Origin: Owenia fusiformis
Lineage: Eukaryota > Annelida > Polychaeta > Sabellida > Oweniidae
Assembly (NCBI GenBank): GCA_903813345.2
Contig: CAIIXF020000120.1
Coordinates: forward strand, 1 to 26,183
Length of the DNA stretch: 26,183 nt
Reading direction: 5' to 3'
Notes under the pieces: generated by a model
Databases searched by the model: none
What the model was told of the DNA's origin: nothing
Seen by the model: only the letters and a program-made list of their open reading frames with translations
Translations under genes and position numbers: made by a program
Part shown: one piece after another, positions 8,629 through 19,374 of the stretch
How positions within the stretch are numbered: position 1 is the stretch's first letter
Layout of the letters: each line of letters begins with the position of its first letter

Positions 8629-9564
8629 GGAGCATCCTAACAAAGGTGACGTCAGATACCGTTGTCCAAAATGGCAGACGTAACTGTCCAATCAACTATA
8701 ATCGCTTGGCTCTCGTATACTATGCGACCTTATCGGTGCTGATTCTGTGTAAGTATTAATCTGTTGTGATGGTGTTTTATATAAAATGCTAATTTAGATC
8801 AAATGTGCATTGCCAAAATATTCAGTTTTCCATATCATCAAAGGCAACAGGCTCTGAATTTAAAAAATATCACGGGGACAACGGTAGATGTTATATATAG
8901 TTGCGGTTGTATATATTTTAATTGATAGAATTGAGGTATTTTTCCCGATGTGAGAACAAATTTAACTTTATGATTAAAAAAAGACACTGATTGTTGTGCC
9001 AAAGGATTTTAATCTACGTGCTCTATTAACACCCCAGTCACTTTTCCCACGGCCGCCGTGCGGTCTATCATTTCTGCGGCCAGTAGCTTTTCTACGCTCG
9101 CCGTAGAATTTCTTCGCTCACATTTTCCACGGCAGCCACACGGTGAATTTTAAATTTCTGTTGATAAATAATACTTTTTTCATTTTATTTACATTAGGAC
9201 AATTTATAAATGTTATTCATAGTGCTAGGATGTAAAATCAAATGAAAAGTGATCGTGAAACATTGACAAATAATGATTCAATCTTGTTGAGCCAGTTGCA
9301 TTGATTTCTACGGGGACCTAAGAAATTTCTACGGTGACCCTGCGGCCTGTAAAAAAACTGTACGGAGGCCGCAAGGCGAGCGTAGTTTTCCTACGCTCGC
9401 CGCAGAAATACACTAATTTAATTGATCTGCGGTCGACTTACGGCCGCCGTGCGACACATGTGACTAGGATGTAAACATGCAGTGAAAGCGAGAAAATCGA
9501 ATCGAATACGAACCATCGCCATTTTGGACAACGGAATCTGATGTCGCCGTTGTCAAGGTGTTCC
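8629..9564. mobile_element. 936-bp inverted-repeat element with a second element inside
   Basis: The arms 8629-8675 and 9518-9564 are inverted copies. The left reads GGAGCATCCTAACA, then GACGTCAGATACCGTTGTCC and AAAATGGC. The right, on the complement, reads GGAACACCTTGACA, then GACATCAGATTCCGTTGTCC and AAAATGGC. Identity by eye is about 80 percent or more over 47 bp. Inside, 9033-9467 has its own partly matching ends (CCCAGTCAC... and ...GTGACTAGG), each next to CGGCCGCCGTGCG. It also holds GC-rich islands (CTACGCTCGCCG repeated in both orientations) in an otherwise AT-rich context. Confidence 0.6.
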
Positions 9565-10110
9565 GGTGTTGGGTGTTGTATTACAAAATATGAAAATCTT
9601 TGACGACATTGATAATGTCGAAATATGCAGATGAATTTGGTTCTTTAAGCCGAAAATCGTCCTTTCCATATTTATTTGAATAGACAAAATTCACATCAGT
9701 TAAGCTTGCATGTAAAATCGAAGTGCCAACCTGTACGTATGACCAATCGCCCATACAAATATATCGCTTAAATATTTTCCGTTCACGTTTAGGTTGTGAA
9801 AAACATTGCAAGCGTAAGTGTATCTAAAACGAAAGAAAAATGTTAATAGATAATTTAAAATTTATCAGTGATAAAAGACATGTACACAATTACGAGTGTT
9901 ATGTAAAAACAACGGGCAAGGTTAAACACTACGAAACGTGAAGATTATCAAGTCCAAAGTATTTTGTTCTAAAGTTCATTTATTGCTAAAACATGCAAAT
10001 AAAATATTTGCGAGTCATCAAAATGATACAAATTAGGATAAAAGCAGATCGCATTAAAATATAGCATTCATATCTCATTTAAAGGCCTCGTATATAGTTT
10101 TTCTACCTGC
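9565..10110. other. AT-rich intergenic stretch
   Basis: The minus-strand open frame at 9581-9811 has no recognisable motif. Nothing else is supported here. Confidence 0.4.
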
Positions 10111-10957
10111 ACCCTATGCAGACAGAGCCTGTGGGAAATATTGGGTGCGGCGCAAATGAGCGGAGGGTGCGGAGCTAACGGTCATTTTTGAATTTAAAAT
10201 TGGGATATTTCTGAAACTAAGCCGTCTTGGGACTTCAAATATACTAAGATATGTGTATTTGACACCAAATATCAATAAAATTGTGAAAATAGTAGTGCAA
10301 TTCATTTTATAGCGACGCAGTATGCCTTAAACATTTCCCAGACCTATATATTTTGAGACTATCCTTTTAATACTGCGTCCCCAGCATTCATAAAAAATGG
10401 TGTTCAAGATACACTACCCATGCAAATTATTTTTGCATCTTGGAAGCCAGGCAGTATCTGTGTGATTTTATAAAAATTCGGAAATGTTCTTCAGATATGA
10501 GCCCCTCTAAATATTGGGTGCGGAGCTACGTTTATGGAGCTGCTCCGCACCCAATATTTAGAGGGGGCTCATATCTGAAAAAATTTCCGAATTTTTATAA
10601 AATCACACAGATACTGCCTGGCTTCCAAGATGCAAAAATAATTTGTATAGATAGTGCACCTTGAACACCATTTTTTATGAATGCTGGGGACTCAGTATTA
10701 AAAGGATAATTTCAAAATATATAGGTCTGGGAAAGGTTTAAGGCACACTGCGTCGCTATAGAATGAATTGCGCTACTATTTTCACAATTGTATTAATATT
10801 TGGTGTCAAATACACATATCTTGGTATATTTGAAGTCCCAAAACGGCTTAGTTTCAGAAATATCCCAAATTTAAATTCAAAAATAACCGTTAGCTCCGCA
10901 CCCTCTGCTCATTTGCTCCGCACCCAATATTTCCCACAGGCTCTGTCTGCATAGGGT
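10111..10957. mobile_element. 847-bp fold-back element (two ~410-bp arms)
   Basis: Arms start ACCCTATGCAGACAGAGCCT at 10111 and end with the complement at 10957. They pair almost continuously to a centre near 10534, where CGGAGC and GCTCCG flank a loop of about 15 bases (TACGTTTATGGAGCT). Matching landmarks include AATATTGGGTGCGG, TGACACCAAATAT, TATAGCGACGCAGT, AATACTGCGTCCCCAGCATT and AAAATCACACAGATACTGCC. Arms differ by scattered substitutions and small indels. The similar short peptides read from both arms are mirror readings, not genes. No target duplication was found. Confidence 0.88.
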
Positions 10958-11337
10958 CACACATTTATCTGATTTCGCAGTCTGAAAGGTTTGTCCTTAT
11001 TAATGATTCTTCTCGACAATCAGATTTTGTAACAATATCGATATAAAATTCATCGTGTTTCTGATGATGATAAGTTATTCGCTTACTGAAAGCGATGTGA
11101 TATTACGACCCCTTCCCTTGTCATGATCCATATTTGTCATAATGAATGTTGTTACCAAATTTAAATTGAGAAATCGAACATAACGTATATGTGCACATTT
11201 TTATCGAAATGCTTGCGTATGTGGAACTAATGTATATTTCTACTTTGGTTTACAGGTTTAGCCTTAGACCGAAGAAAAGCAATCAAATACTGTCCCTTGA
11301 AATAGGAAACTATATATCGGATACGTACTACCCCTTA
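10958..11337. other. Spacer between two elements
   Basis: No gene or clear repeat is visible. Confidence 0.4.
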
Positions 11338-12404
11338 CCCCACTCTCACACCAAACTAGTTCTTACCCGTTCTTGCCAGTCCTACGAAAACGTCGTAAAA
11401 CGGGCTCAATCTGGCTGTGGTCGGGAAATATGTCTAAAATAATTAGCTACTTCGTTCATAAACAGTCTTCAATACGTCCATCTCATTCGCAGTTCGTTCA
11501 GGTCGCACCACGTCGGTGTGCAACGTCGTATAACGCGTCCCTTAGTCTAGAAGGTCATCATGACCTGATTACAGAACGGTATGGTCGTCATCGAATTTTG
11601 AATCGATTTAAAATTCTAAATCACATTCCCCGTCTGGAAAAGTCTATGGAGTTCGTGAACAGACCGTAGAACGTTGTAGTTACGTTCATTCAGTTCGCAC
11701 ACAGTTTAAAACCGATTCGGCAACGTTTTAAAGAACGCAGTGACAACTGGTTTAGCTATTTTTGTTAATTCGTTCATATGCAATTTTTAATAGGTTCATC
11801 TCGTCTTTATTCCGTCTGCGTACGTTGGTATCAAGTTTAGATCGGTTTAAATTGTGCGTTCGTCTCGTCTACACAACGTATCCAATCAGTTCAATTACGT
11901 CCTTAATCAGTTTAAACCAGTTGACAATTAGTTACCTCGTTCTCAATACGTCCTAATATGTTACTGAATTATCCACCTTTCCATACGGTTGAACTCGTTC
12001 TAAAATAGTAAACATCGTGTCCCTAATCCGTGCAGAACGCATTTATAATTCCCTATTTTCCTGATTGGAGTACTCACGGCTGCAATTTACGCCTGACTAC
12101 ACAACGTCGTAATCCGTCCCTAGTAGGATTGAAGTACGACACTTCCGTTCGTAGTGTGTTCCCAGTGCGTCCAGTCGTCTTAAGTACGTTGCCACTCGTT
12201 CTGATTGCAGAACGTGACGATCACCAGAAAATTTTGAGCATGCTTTAAATTCTGGAGGACCTACTCGTTCGAGTAGTTTCATGAAGTTTGTAAACAGATC
12301 CCAAACGGTTCTTAGTGGGTTCTTAGTACGTCAAATCCGTTCGTGCACAGTTTAAGCCCGTTTTCGAGAACGTAGTGAGAACTAGTTTGGTGTGATAGTA
12401 GGGT
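11338..12404 (+). mobile_element. Helically phased TIR element, copy 2 (longest)
   Basis: The left end CTCACACCAAACTAGTTCTT near 11345 and the right end GAACTAGTTTGGTGTGATAG near 12380-12398 are terminal inverted repeats. The first ~330 bp are nearly identical to 14756-15080 (shared GTCGTAAAACGGGCTCAATC and GGTCGCACCACGTCGGTGTG). The central part has about 250 bp not present in copy 3. GTT/GTC triplets recur at roughly 10-11 bp. Short open frames through it are by-products. Confidence 0.82.
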
Positions 12405-13353
12405 TAACAATCAATGCGGATACCTCAATTTTTAAGCAGAATTCGTCTCCTCCCTCCACTCATTTTGTTGGATTTAGAGCCGTGTTCCTTAGAACAATCT
12501 CTGTTATCAAATTGGTACCAATTATGATTTCGTAGCTCCGAGGTTTGATTTGGTATATTTGGGCAGGGGATTCTGGCACTTTGCAAAATCTAGCTGGTGA
12601 TACTATATATTGAAAATATATGAAAAGTAGGTCTATTTGAGGAATAATAAAGAACCCATTTTAAACCTTTTAGAAGTACAATCCCCTTGTCCAGCTTGCC
12701 CGATGTCTTATGACACTTGGGTGAAAAGTTTTGAAACATTACAAATCATCAAACTTATAACAGAAATATCAAAGTATTAGTATATATACAATTCCAAGCC
12801 CTTTCTTTTGGATTATTCTAGGGTTGTCAAATCAGAGTTCGGCCACAAGAGAATGAAAACATTTATTAAAATACGAGTTTGCTACTAGTTTTACTAATTA
12901 AAACTCAATAGAAAATTATACAATACAAGCCAAGAACATAAGTGATTTCTTGCATTAATTTGATTTGTAGGATGCCATGGGCTTTCAAGAGAAGGGCGAG
13001 CTACTCTGTGTTCATAAAAAATGAGAACTTCAAAGTGAGCATTCACATGCTTCCTTTTTGATCATATTTCAAAGAGTTTTACATAAATATAAATGTTTTA
13101 GTATCATCTTGAAAAAAAAATCAATTTGGAATATGATTAAATCATGAAATATATTTAATCTTATTTAAAAGTAAATAAAAGACCAATAAGAATAAAAAGT
13201 TGTCCTCAAATGTTGCATTAGAACACATTCCAATAAAATATTATTAGTGAGGGAATGTTCCATTAAGTTCGTTATTTCCATAATATTGATGAAAGTACTT
13301 CATTCCAATGATTCAAATTGCTTTTATGTGGTTGGTTTGGTTTTAATTTAGCA
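12405..13353. other. AT-rich intergenic stretch
   Basis: About 950 bases with no recognisable gene, repeat or RNA. It separates an element copy from the minisatellite. Confidence 0.5.
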
Positions 13354-14130
13354 GACTGTCCTGATCCATGATTGCATGACTGAATACAGTTCTCACTTAA
13401 GTCTGACGACTGGAGGCTGAAGACAGTCCTCATCCATGATTGCATGACTGAAGACAGTTCTCACTCAAGTCTGACGACTGGAGGCTGAAGACAGTCATCA
13501 TCCATGATTGCATGACTGAAGACAGTTCTCACTTAAGTCTGACGACTGAAGGCTGAAGACAGTCATCAATGATTACATGACTGAAGACATTTCTTACTCA
13601 AGTCTGACGACTAGAGGCTGAAGACAGTCATCAATGATTACATGACTGAAGACAGTTCTCACTCAAGTCTGACGACTGAAGGCTGAAGACAGTCATCATC
13701 CATGATTGCATGACTAAAGACAGTTCTCACTTAAGTCTGACGACTGAAGGCTGAAGACAGTCATCAATGATTACATGACTGAAGACAGTTCTTACTCAAG
13801 TCTGACGACTAGAGGCTGAAGACAGTCCTCATCCATGATTGCATGACTGAAGACAGTTCTCACTCAAGTCTGACGACTGGAGGCTGAAGACAGTCATCAA
13901 TGATTACATGACTGAAGACAGTTCTTACTCAAGTCTGACGACTAGAGGCTGAAGACAGTCCTCATCCATGATCGCATGACTAAAGACAGTTCTCACTCAA
14001 GTCTGACGACTGGAGGCTGAAGACAGTCATCAATGATTACATGACTGAAGACAGTTAGTCTGACGATTGAAGGCTGAAGGCAGTCCTCATCCATGAAGAC
14101 ATGACTGAAGACAGTTCAAACTCAAGTCAA
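13354..14130. repeat. Minisatellite of 68-bp and 65-bp units, about 12 copies
   Basis: The unit contains CATGATTGCATGACTGAAGA, CAGTTCTCACTCAAGTCTGA and CGACTGGAGGCTGAAGACAG. Type A units (68 bp) carry CATCCATGATTGCATG. Type B units (about 65 bp) carry CATCAATGATTACATG. By eye the order is A A A B B A B A B A B A, with the last two shortened. From unit 6 on the A-B alternation is regular, a dimer of about 133 bp. Within a unit, GACTGAAGACAG and GGCTGAAGACAG form an internal half repeat. Confidence 0.9.
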
Positions 14131-14231
14131 TGAGTTTTGTGTCTATGTTTACATGATGGTTTAAGAGGTCAAATATATCAATATCCTTGACTTAAAAATC
14201 CGAGATGACTGCCAAAATGAATATCTAACTA

Positions 14232-14413
14232 CAGGGTGGGCCAAAAAACGCCACTTTTTTTCAAGACACTACAACTTTTGTATTTTCCAACCTACATACC
14301 CCAAATTTTCCAGTTATATAGTGCCAAGGGTTCTTAGTAATAATATAATGTAACAAGTCCTTCAACTTGGATTATATTTGATCTAAAAGGGGAGTTCAAT
14401 TGGTCCGCCACCC
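14232..14413. mobile_element. Possible Tc1/mariner-type MITE
   Basis: The left end CAGGGTGGGCCAAAAAACGC is preceded by TA (14230-14231). The right end, on the complement, reads GGGTGGCGGACCAATTG and is followed by TA (14414-14415). GGGTGG ends flanked by TA are common in Tc1/mariner-related MITEs. The inverted match is short and imperfect, so this is tentative. Confidence 0.4.
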
Positions 14414-14415
14414 TA

Positions 14416-14750
14416 ATTGATGATATAAGCACATGCACACGCAAGACCAAATTCTTTACAAATTTAGGAAAGTGTGGATTTGAGCACTGGAGACAAAACA
14501 TAATGTTTTTTTCGATTCTCCATTATGAAACAAAACAATAAATGTTAAGACTAAGGGATCTATCATTTTGGGGAAATATGGATTATATTTGAGCTGTAGA
14601 GAAAAAATTATGTTCCTGTACCTGAATTATAAAGAAAAGTGGGTTAAGGTAAGAAGTAAAATTGTCAGCGTCAAGATTTATACCAACTTAGATGACTGAG
14701 TTCTCTACAATTTTGGAATTATTCCTGCACATGAAATATGAAACATGTAA
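14416..14750. other. AT-rich spacer
   Basis: No gene or repeat is recognised. Confidence 0.4.
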
Positions 14751-15559
14751 CCCCCCTATCACACCAAACTAGTTCTTACCCGTTCTTGCCAGTCCTACGA
14801 AAACGTCGTAAAACGGGCTCAATCTGGCTGTGGTCGGGAAATATGTCTGAAATAATTAGCTTCTTCGTTCTTAAACAGTCTTCAATACGTCTATCTCGTT
14901 CGCAGTTCATTCAGGTCGCACCACGTCGGTGTGCAACGTAGTAGAACGCGTCCCTTAGTCTAGAAGGTCAACATGACCTGATTACAGAACGGTATGGTCG
15001 CCATCGAATTTTGAATCGATTCAAAATTTTAAAATCACATTCCCGTCTGAGAACGTTCATACAGTTCGTAAATAGACCTTAGAAAGTTGCAGCTACGTTC
15101 ATTCCGTTCGCACACAGTTTAAAAGCAGTTTTGAAGAACGCAGTGGCAACTTGTTTGGTGTGATAGCTATATTTTTGCTAACTCGTTCATAAGCAGTGTT
15201 AAATACGTTCTTAATCAGTTTAAACCCGTTTGCAATTAGTTCTACCTCGTTCTCAACACGTCCTCAGACAGTTCAACTCGTTGTTAAAACGTCCCTAGTA
15301 GGATTGAAGTACGACGGTTCCGTTCGTAGTACGTCCAGCTCGTCGTTAGTACGTTGTCACTCGTTCTAATTGTAGAACGTGACGACCACGAGAACATTTT
15401 GAGCATTGTCTAAGTTCTAGAGGACCTACCGTTTCGAGTACGTTCGATGAAGTTTGTAAATAGATCCCAAACGGTTCTTAATAGGTTCAGTCCGTTCGTA
15501 CACAGTTGAAGCCCGTTTTCGAGAACGTAGTGAGAACTAGTTTGGTGTGATAGTAGGGT
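14751..15559 (+). mobile_element. Helically phased TIR element, copy 3
   Basis: The ends are CCCCCCTATCACACCAAACT at 14751 and AACTAGTTTGGTGTGATAGT, then AGGG ending at 15559. TAAC lies just outside both ends (14747-14750 on the left with one base ambiguity, 15560 on the right), a possible 4-bp duplication. A third copy of the terminal motif (TTGTTTGGTGTGATAGC) is internal at about 15150-15168, making the element look like two fused units. In 15185-15363, 17 GTY steps average 10.47 bp. Confidence 0.85.
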
Positions 15560-15961
15560 AACCAACAAGACAAAGTGGTCTACCATTTTTTAGAAATTAC
15601 GACTTTGGGACTTTATTTAGACGAATGCTATTTGTGCCTGCTGCCATTCATATTAATACTAGAATTAAAGCAGAGTTGACATTCTTATAACTAATATCTT
15701 AAGAAAATGTGAGTATATGTGTACTTAACAATTTATACCGACAGCGTCCACTCGTCCAGATAATATACGTCCATGAATATACATACTGCAGAAAAACAAC
15801 TGTTTTTTCTTCAACATGTATTTAGGTGATGGGGTAGCCCTTAAATTGCGGTATGGAGGTAGAATTTTGGAGACCATGCTAGTTACATCCTAATTTGTAA
15901 TTCTCACCACAATTTGGCAATGATTAAGCAACATTTTACAGCATTTAGGAAAAAAATCAAT
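15560..15961. other. AT-rich spacer
   Basis: No gene or repeat is recognised. Confidence 0.4.
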
Positions 15962-16600
15962 ATTTATACCCGCCGCACGACAAAAGTAGGGGGTACATAG
16001 AAAATAATAAATAACTTTTCAAAAACATTATGAATAACCACAATTTTTTCAAAATATATGCACATATATGTCATTGATAACTGGTAAAATATTTGTGACC
16101 ATAGGTATGATGGTTGCTATGGAAACAAAATTTGATTGTCAAAATTTGCAAATTTGTGTCTATTGTTTTTTGGGGGGGGGGCTCATTAATGAAAAAATCC
16201 TATGTTAGCAAGTTATGCTGCAAAAATAGTATTGTTTTAAGGCCTGGAAAATTGCATATATATGTCCTGCATGCATTAAACTTGGAATGATGATTGAGTC
16301 TCAATCAGAAATATTTTTTTAAAAAAATTCTATGACCCACCCCTCTAAATAATCCAAAGTAGGCGTGGCATTTAACTGAATGTCCTAACCTACTTAAAAG
16401 TAGATTACTTCAATTGTATAGCCTGTATTATCACAATTTCAACAGAATTTAGGATTCTGGTATCAGTTACCAGTTTGTATGATTTTGTTTACACCCCTCA
16501 ATATTTATAACCCCTCCTTCGTCACCACCACCCCTCCCGCCTGACAAAAGTAGGGGATACCTTGAAAACGATTAATAACTTTACAATAATGCAACGTATA
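15962..16600. repeat. Dispersed repeat family, copy 1 plus start of a second unit
   Basis: The sequence starting at TTTATACCCGCC, then GACAAAAGTAGGGG and AACCACAATTTTTT, recurs in order from about 16503 (TTTATAACCCC, GACAAAAGTAGGGG, AACCACCAATTTTT). The unit is thus about 540-560 bp and partly tandem. Later blocks TATATGTCCTGC, TGATGATTGAGTCTCAATC, CTATGACCCACCCC, AATCCAAAGTAGGCGTG and CATTTAACTG recur at 22720-23262. Non-coding. Confidence 0.75.
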
Positions 16601-16660
16601 ACCACCAATTTTTCGAGAAAGAGTCGAAGGCATGCTAGGCGAACCCTGGAAACACGGATT

Positions 16661-16815
16661 CGTTAGACCAGGGTTCACTGTTTCTTTCTGTTAAACCCTG
16701 TGTGAAAGTACATTCATGATTCATACTACAGTGAGCAGGAGGTTTAACAGTGAACCCGGGTGCTCTTTGGCCTTATTTAGATCTTTGTTTCTTAGACCAG
16801 GGTTCAGCAGGGTTT
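16661..16815. repeat. AGACCAGGGTTCA short repeats, direct and inverted
   Basis: TTAGACCAGGGTTCACTGTT occurs near 16660 and TTAGACCAGGGTTCAGCAGG near 16793, with an inverted AACAGTGAACCCGGG near 16747. Function unknown. Confidence 0.55.
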
Positions 16816-17493
16816 AAGGGCATTCCAAACGAAATAAGTGTTTAATGAGGCTAAGAAATAGAAAAATGTGCTTAATTAGAATGATATACCTGGTATTTTG
16901 TACTTAGTAAATGTTAAACACATGAAAATCAGTTATTTTTATCAGTGGCCTAAAGTACCAAAAGTCAAAAGACCCCTTCTATTCTAACTTGTCACTTCAT
17001 AGTTCAGCCATCTTTGTTTTCAACTAGTTTGAAATGAAGAAAATGCGTACTTTGAGTTGGATTTACTCCGTGATAACTGTTTTTCATAGCAAAACCATGG
17101 TATGTTTTGAAGAATATCTACCCAGAGACGAGAATTGGTAAGTTTCCACTCTAAAATCGAAGTATTTCTCTACGAAATGATCGATCGAATTTTGAAATAT
17201 TTCAAAAAACGGATTTTTTTAGATCTACTGGTACTTTGAAAACTCATCGGCGATTTCTGACGAACTGAGAGGGTATAGACAGCTTCATTGTAGCAGGAAA
17301 CATTCTTTCATTTTTTCAAAAAATATATATGCGGGTTTCGAGTCGTAGTTTTGATGTTTACTTTTCTCAGACTTTTGAAATGAAGAACTAAGAGCCTTAT
17401 TCTTGACATTTAGCAGTTTAGTGTTAGAGTCTAGCAAAGAATTGGCCCTCAAATGATAACAAATAAGAAAAATAACCTGGGGGTATGTTTCAG
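16816..17493 (+). other. Spacer with one weak candidate exon
   Basis: 17034-17137 is an open frame starting ATGAAGAAAATG and ending at a good donor (TTG then GTAAGT at 17138). Spliced directly to 17494 its frame would hit a stop codon, so it is not convincing as exon 1 of the downstream relict. The rest shows nothing. Confidence 0.25.
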
Positions 17494-19086
17494 AATATGG
17501 CTAGCCTCTTCGTGAGACTATCGAGTGGAAAGCTGTGTCTGAGCAAGAAAGCTGCAAAAGCTGCCCAGGTCAATAAGGCGAGGAAGCCTGTTGGGAGGGC
17601 CATGGCCCTAGCTGAGGTGCTGGCACAAGCAAAGAAAACTGGACCTGGTGCGAAGGAAGAGTGGGATTGGCTCCCTCACTTCATGTTACAGTTTGCTGCC
17701 TTCAGAGACCAGACCTTCAAGTGGCTTGTAAAGAATTCTTTGGGTATGCTGCATACATTGTAGAATCTGTCGACAAAGAGTGTGCAACTCCTGCATCCCT
17801 GAGCCAGAACAAGGCAGCCCTGGTCAAGTACCTTATGGCATTTCTGGAGGGCAAAGAGGCCTTAGAGATGAAGAAGTTAAAGGGTTCCAAGAAAAGACCC
17901 CAGAAGCTGATTAAGTATACAGATCCATTTTCTCATGTACGTACATGTAAAACATTTCAGGGAAATCGCAGTAAGAATTTTCTTAATAGCCCGAGCAATA
18001 TTCTTATATGTGCGTACATGCTAAAAAATATTTTGGAGCTGTTAAGAGCTCTAGTCTTATTTCTAGCATTATTCTGAATGGCCCCAGTATTATTTCAAGT
18101 TTTTACACATGCAAAATTTTTTTTGATCCACAATATGTAGAAATTTAGAAATCAAACATTCAAACACTGAAAGATATACACTGTTACAGTGAATATATAA
18201 GTGTTTAAATGTTTGATTGAGGTATAAAAAAAATTGTTACAGTACAGTGTATGTAACAATTTTTTGTTACACCTCAAATAATATTCCTAGTATGTACAAA
18301 CATGTTATAAAATTATTTTGAAACCTGACGAAGCTAATGTGAACTCTATAGTATTACATAAACACAGGGGTTTCACTAGAATTTCTCACAACAGGCTAAA
18401 TAAAAGAAAACAACAGGAAAAATTTATGGAAATCATAAATTTAACATGGAAAAGTTGAAAAATCCCTGAAAACAACAGGCGATTTTGTGAAAACAACAGG
18501 TGAAAATTGCCTCTTGCTTGCTGCTAATGAAAACCCTGTCAACATATCTTAAAAATCAAATAATATCTTGAGTCCGATATATAATGATTTTATTAATGAA
18601 TCCGCTTAATGATCCTAGGGGCTTCCCCAGAGTTTTCCACTCAGGTCAGCCTAACCCTTTGTTGCACACAAGTGATCAAACTGGCAAATGCATTGTATGT
18701 TATACTCATCATAATACATATTTTTCACATTAATCTTTTGAAATGGACCTATTTTATTTACAGTGGAGTGAAGAAAGGGCAGCAAGAGGATCTTTTCACA
18801 GATGATGTGACAGATACAGAGCTGCTGCAAGCAACAGGAGATGTGGTCCTTCAATCGTTTCCCAAATCCCAAAGTCCCCCAAGGTCGGATAATTATTTTA
18901 AGCATTCAATACCTTTAAAGGTAGAGATGGACGCAATACTATCGAGCACAACTTCTGGACCTAGATCTGAGAACCTGTTCCTCTGTACATGGAGGTTTGG
19001 ACATTAGTGAAAGGTAGGGTAACACTTCCCATCTACAGATGTCCCCGGGGCTCAACATCGCTTGCGTCTTTTCACAATCATACCAG
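17494..19086 (+). pseudogene. Spliced, frame-broken coding relict of unknown family (possibly transposon-derived)
   Basis: Coding-like, GC-richer blocks stand out. Block 1 follows a TTTCAG acceptor at 17493 and reads from ATG 17497 (MASLFVRLSSGKL, lysine/alanine-rich, then DWLPHFMLQFAAFRDQTFKW). Near 17716-17722 the sense moves to another frame (EFFGYAAYIVESVDKECATP, EGKEALEMKK), ending at donor GTACGT 17937. Block 2 follows acceptor TTTACAG 18763 (acidic: QQEDLFTDDVTDTELLQATG). Near 18970 sense shifts again (LYMEVWTLVKGRVTLPIYRC, PRGSTSLASFHNHT), ending at a perfect donor CAG/GTGAGT at 19087. The two frame changes and the phase mismatch between 17936 and 18764 point to decay or a missing small exon. 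The YRCxRGSTSLxSFH wording resembles repetitive uncharacterised proteins of aquatic animals, but that is memory-level only. I do not assign a function. Confidence 0.5.
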
Positions 19087-19119
19087 GTGAGTTTCTTATT
19101 TGGAATATTCTGAAGAAAT

Positions 19120-19251
19120 TAAAGGCCCCATTTAAAATTCAAATATTTGAAAATTACAAAGTGGGCAACCTATCTAAATAGTTTTTTAAGTCATAAAAAG
19201 TAATATTTAAATGATTAAAACTATATATCCAAACTTGACATGGGGCCTTTA
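19120..19251. mobile_element. 132-bp MITE with 12-bp perfect TIRs
   Basis: TAAAGGCCCCAT at 19120-19131 and ATGGGGCCTTTA at 19240-19251 are perfect inverted copies, with TA at the extreme ends. The interior is AT-rich and non-coding. The TA termini fit a Tc1/mariner-like origin, but length and sequence do not prove a superfamily. Confidence 0.65.
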
Positions 19252-19374
19252 TCTATTTGATAAATAATTTTGTAGTGTCTGACAATGCAGACTGTCTCAG
19301 AGAATTTTTTAAATATTAGCATATGTGAATACTGCTTTGATGGGGTCTTAAAATATATATAATATAATATTATT

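Noticed and set aside
10114-10954. Matching 63-residue open frames on both strands
   Set aside because: They are mirror readings of the two arms of the 847-bp hairpin, with no protein features.
13354-14130. CRISPR-like array
   Set aside because: Repeats are contiguous 65-68-bp units without unique spacers, in a eukaryotic context; it is a minisatellite.
17034-17137. Possible first exon (ATG to GTAAGT donor)
   Set aside because: Splicing to 17494 yields a stop codon at the junction and the peptide is not recognisable; kept only as a weak note.
18609-18763. N-terminal extension of the block-2 reading frame
   Set aside because: It precedes a good TTTACAG acceptor and is AT-rich intron-like sequence; only the part after 18763 looks coding.
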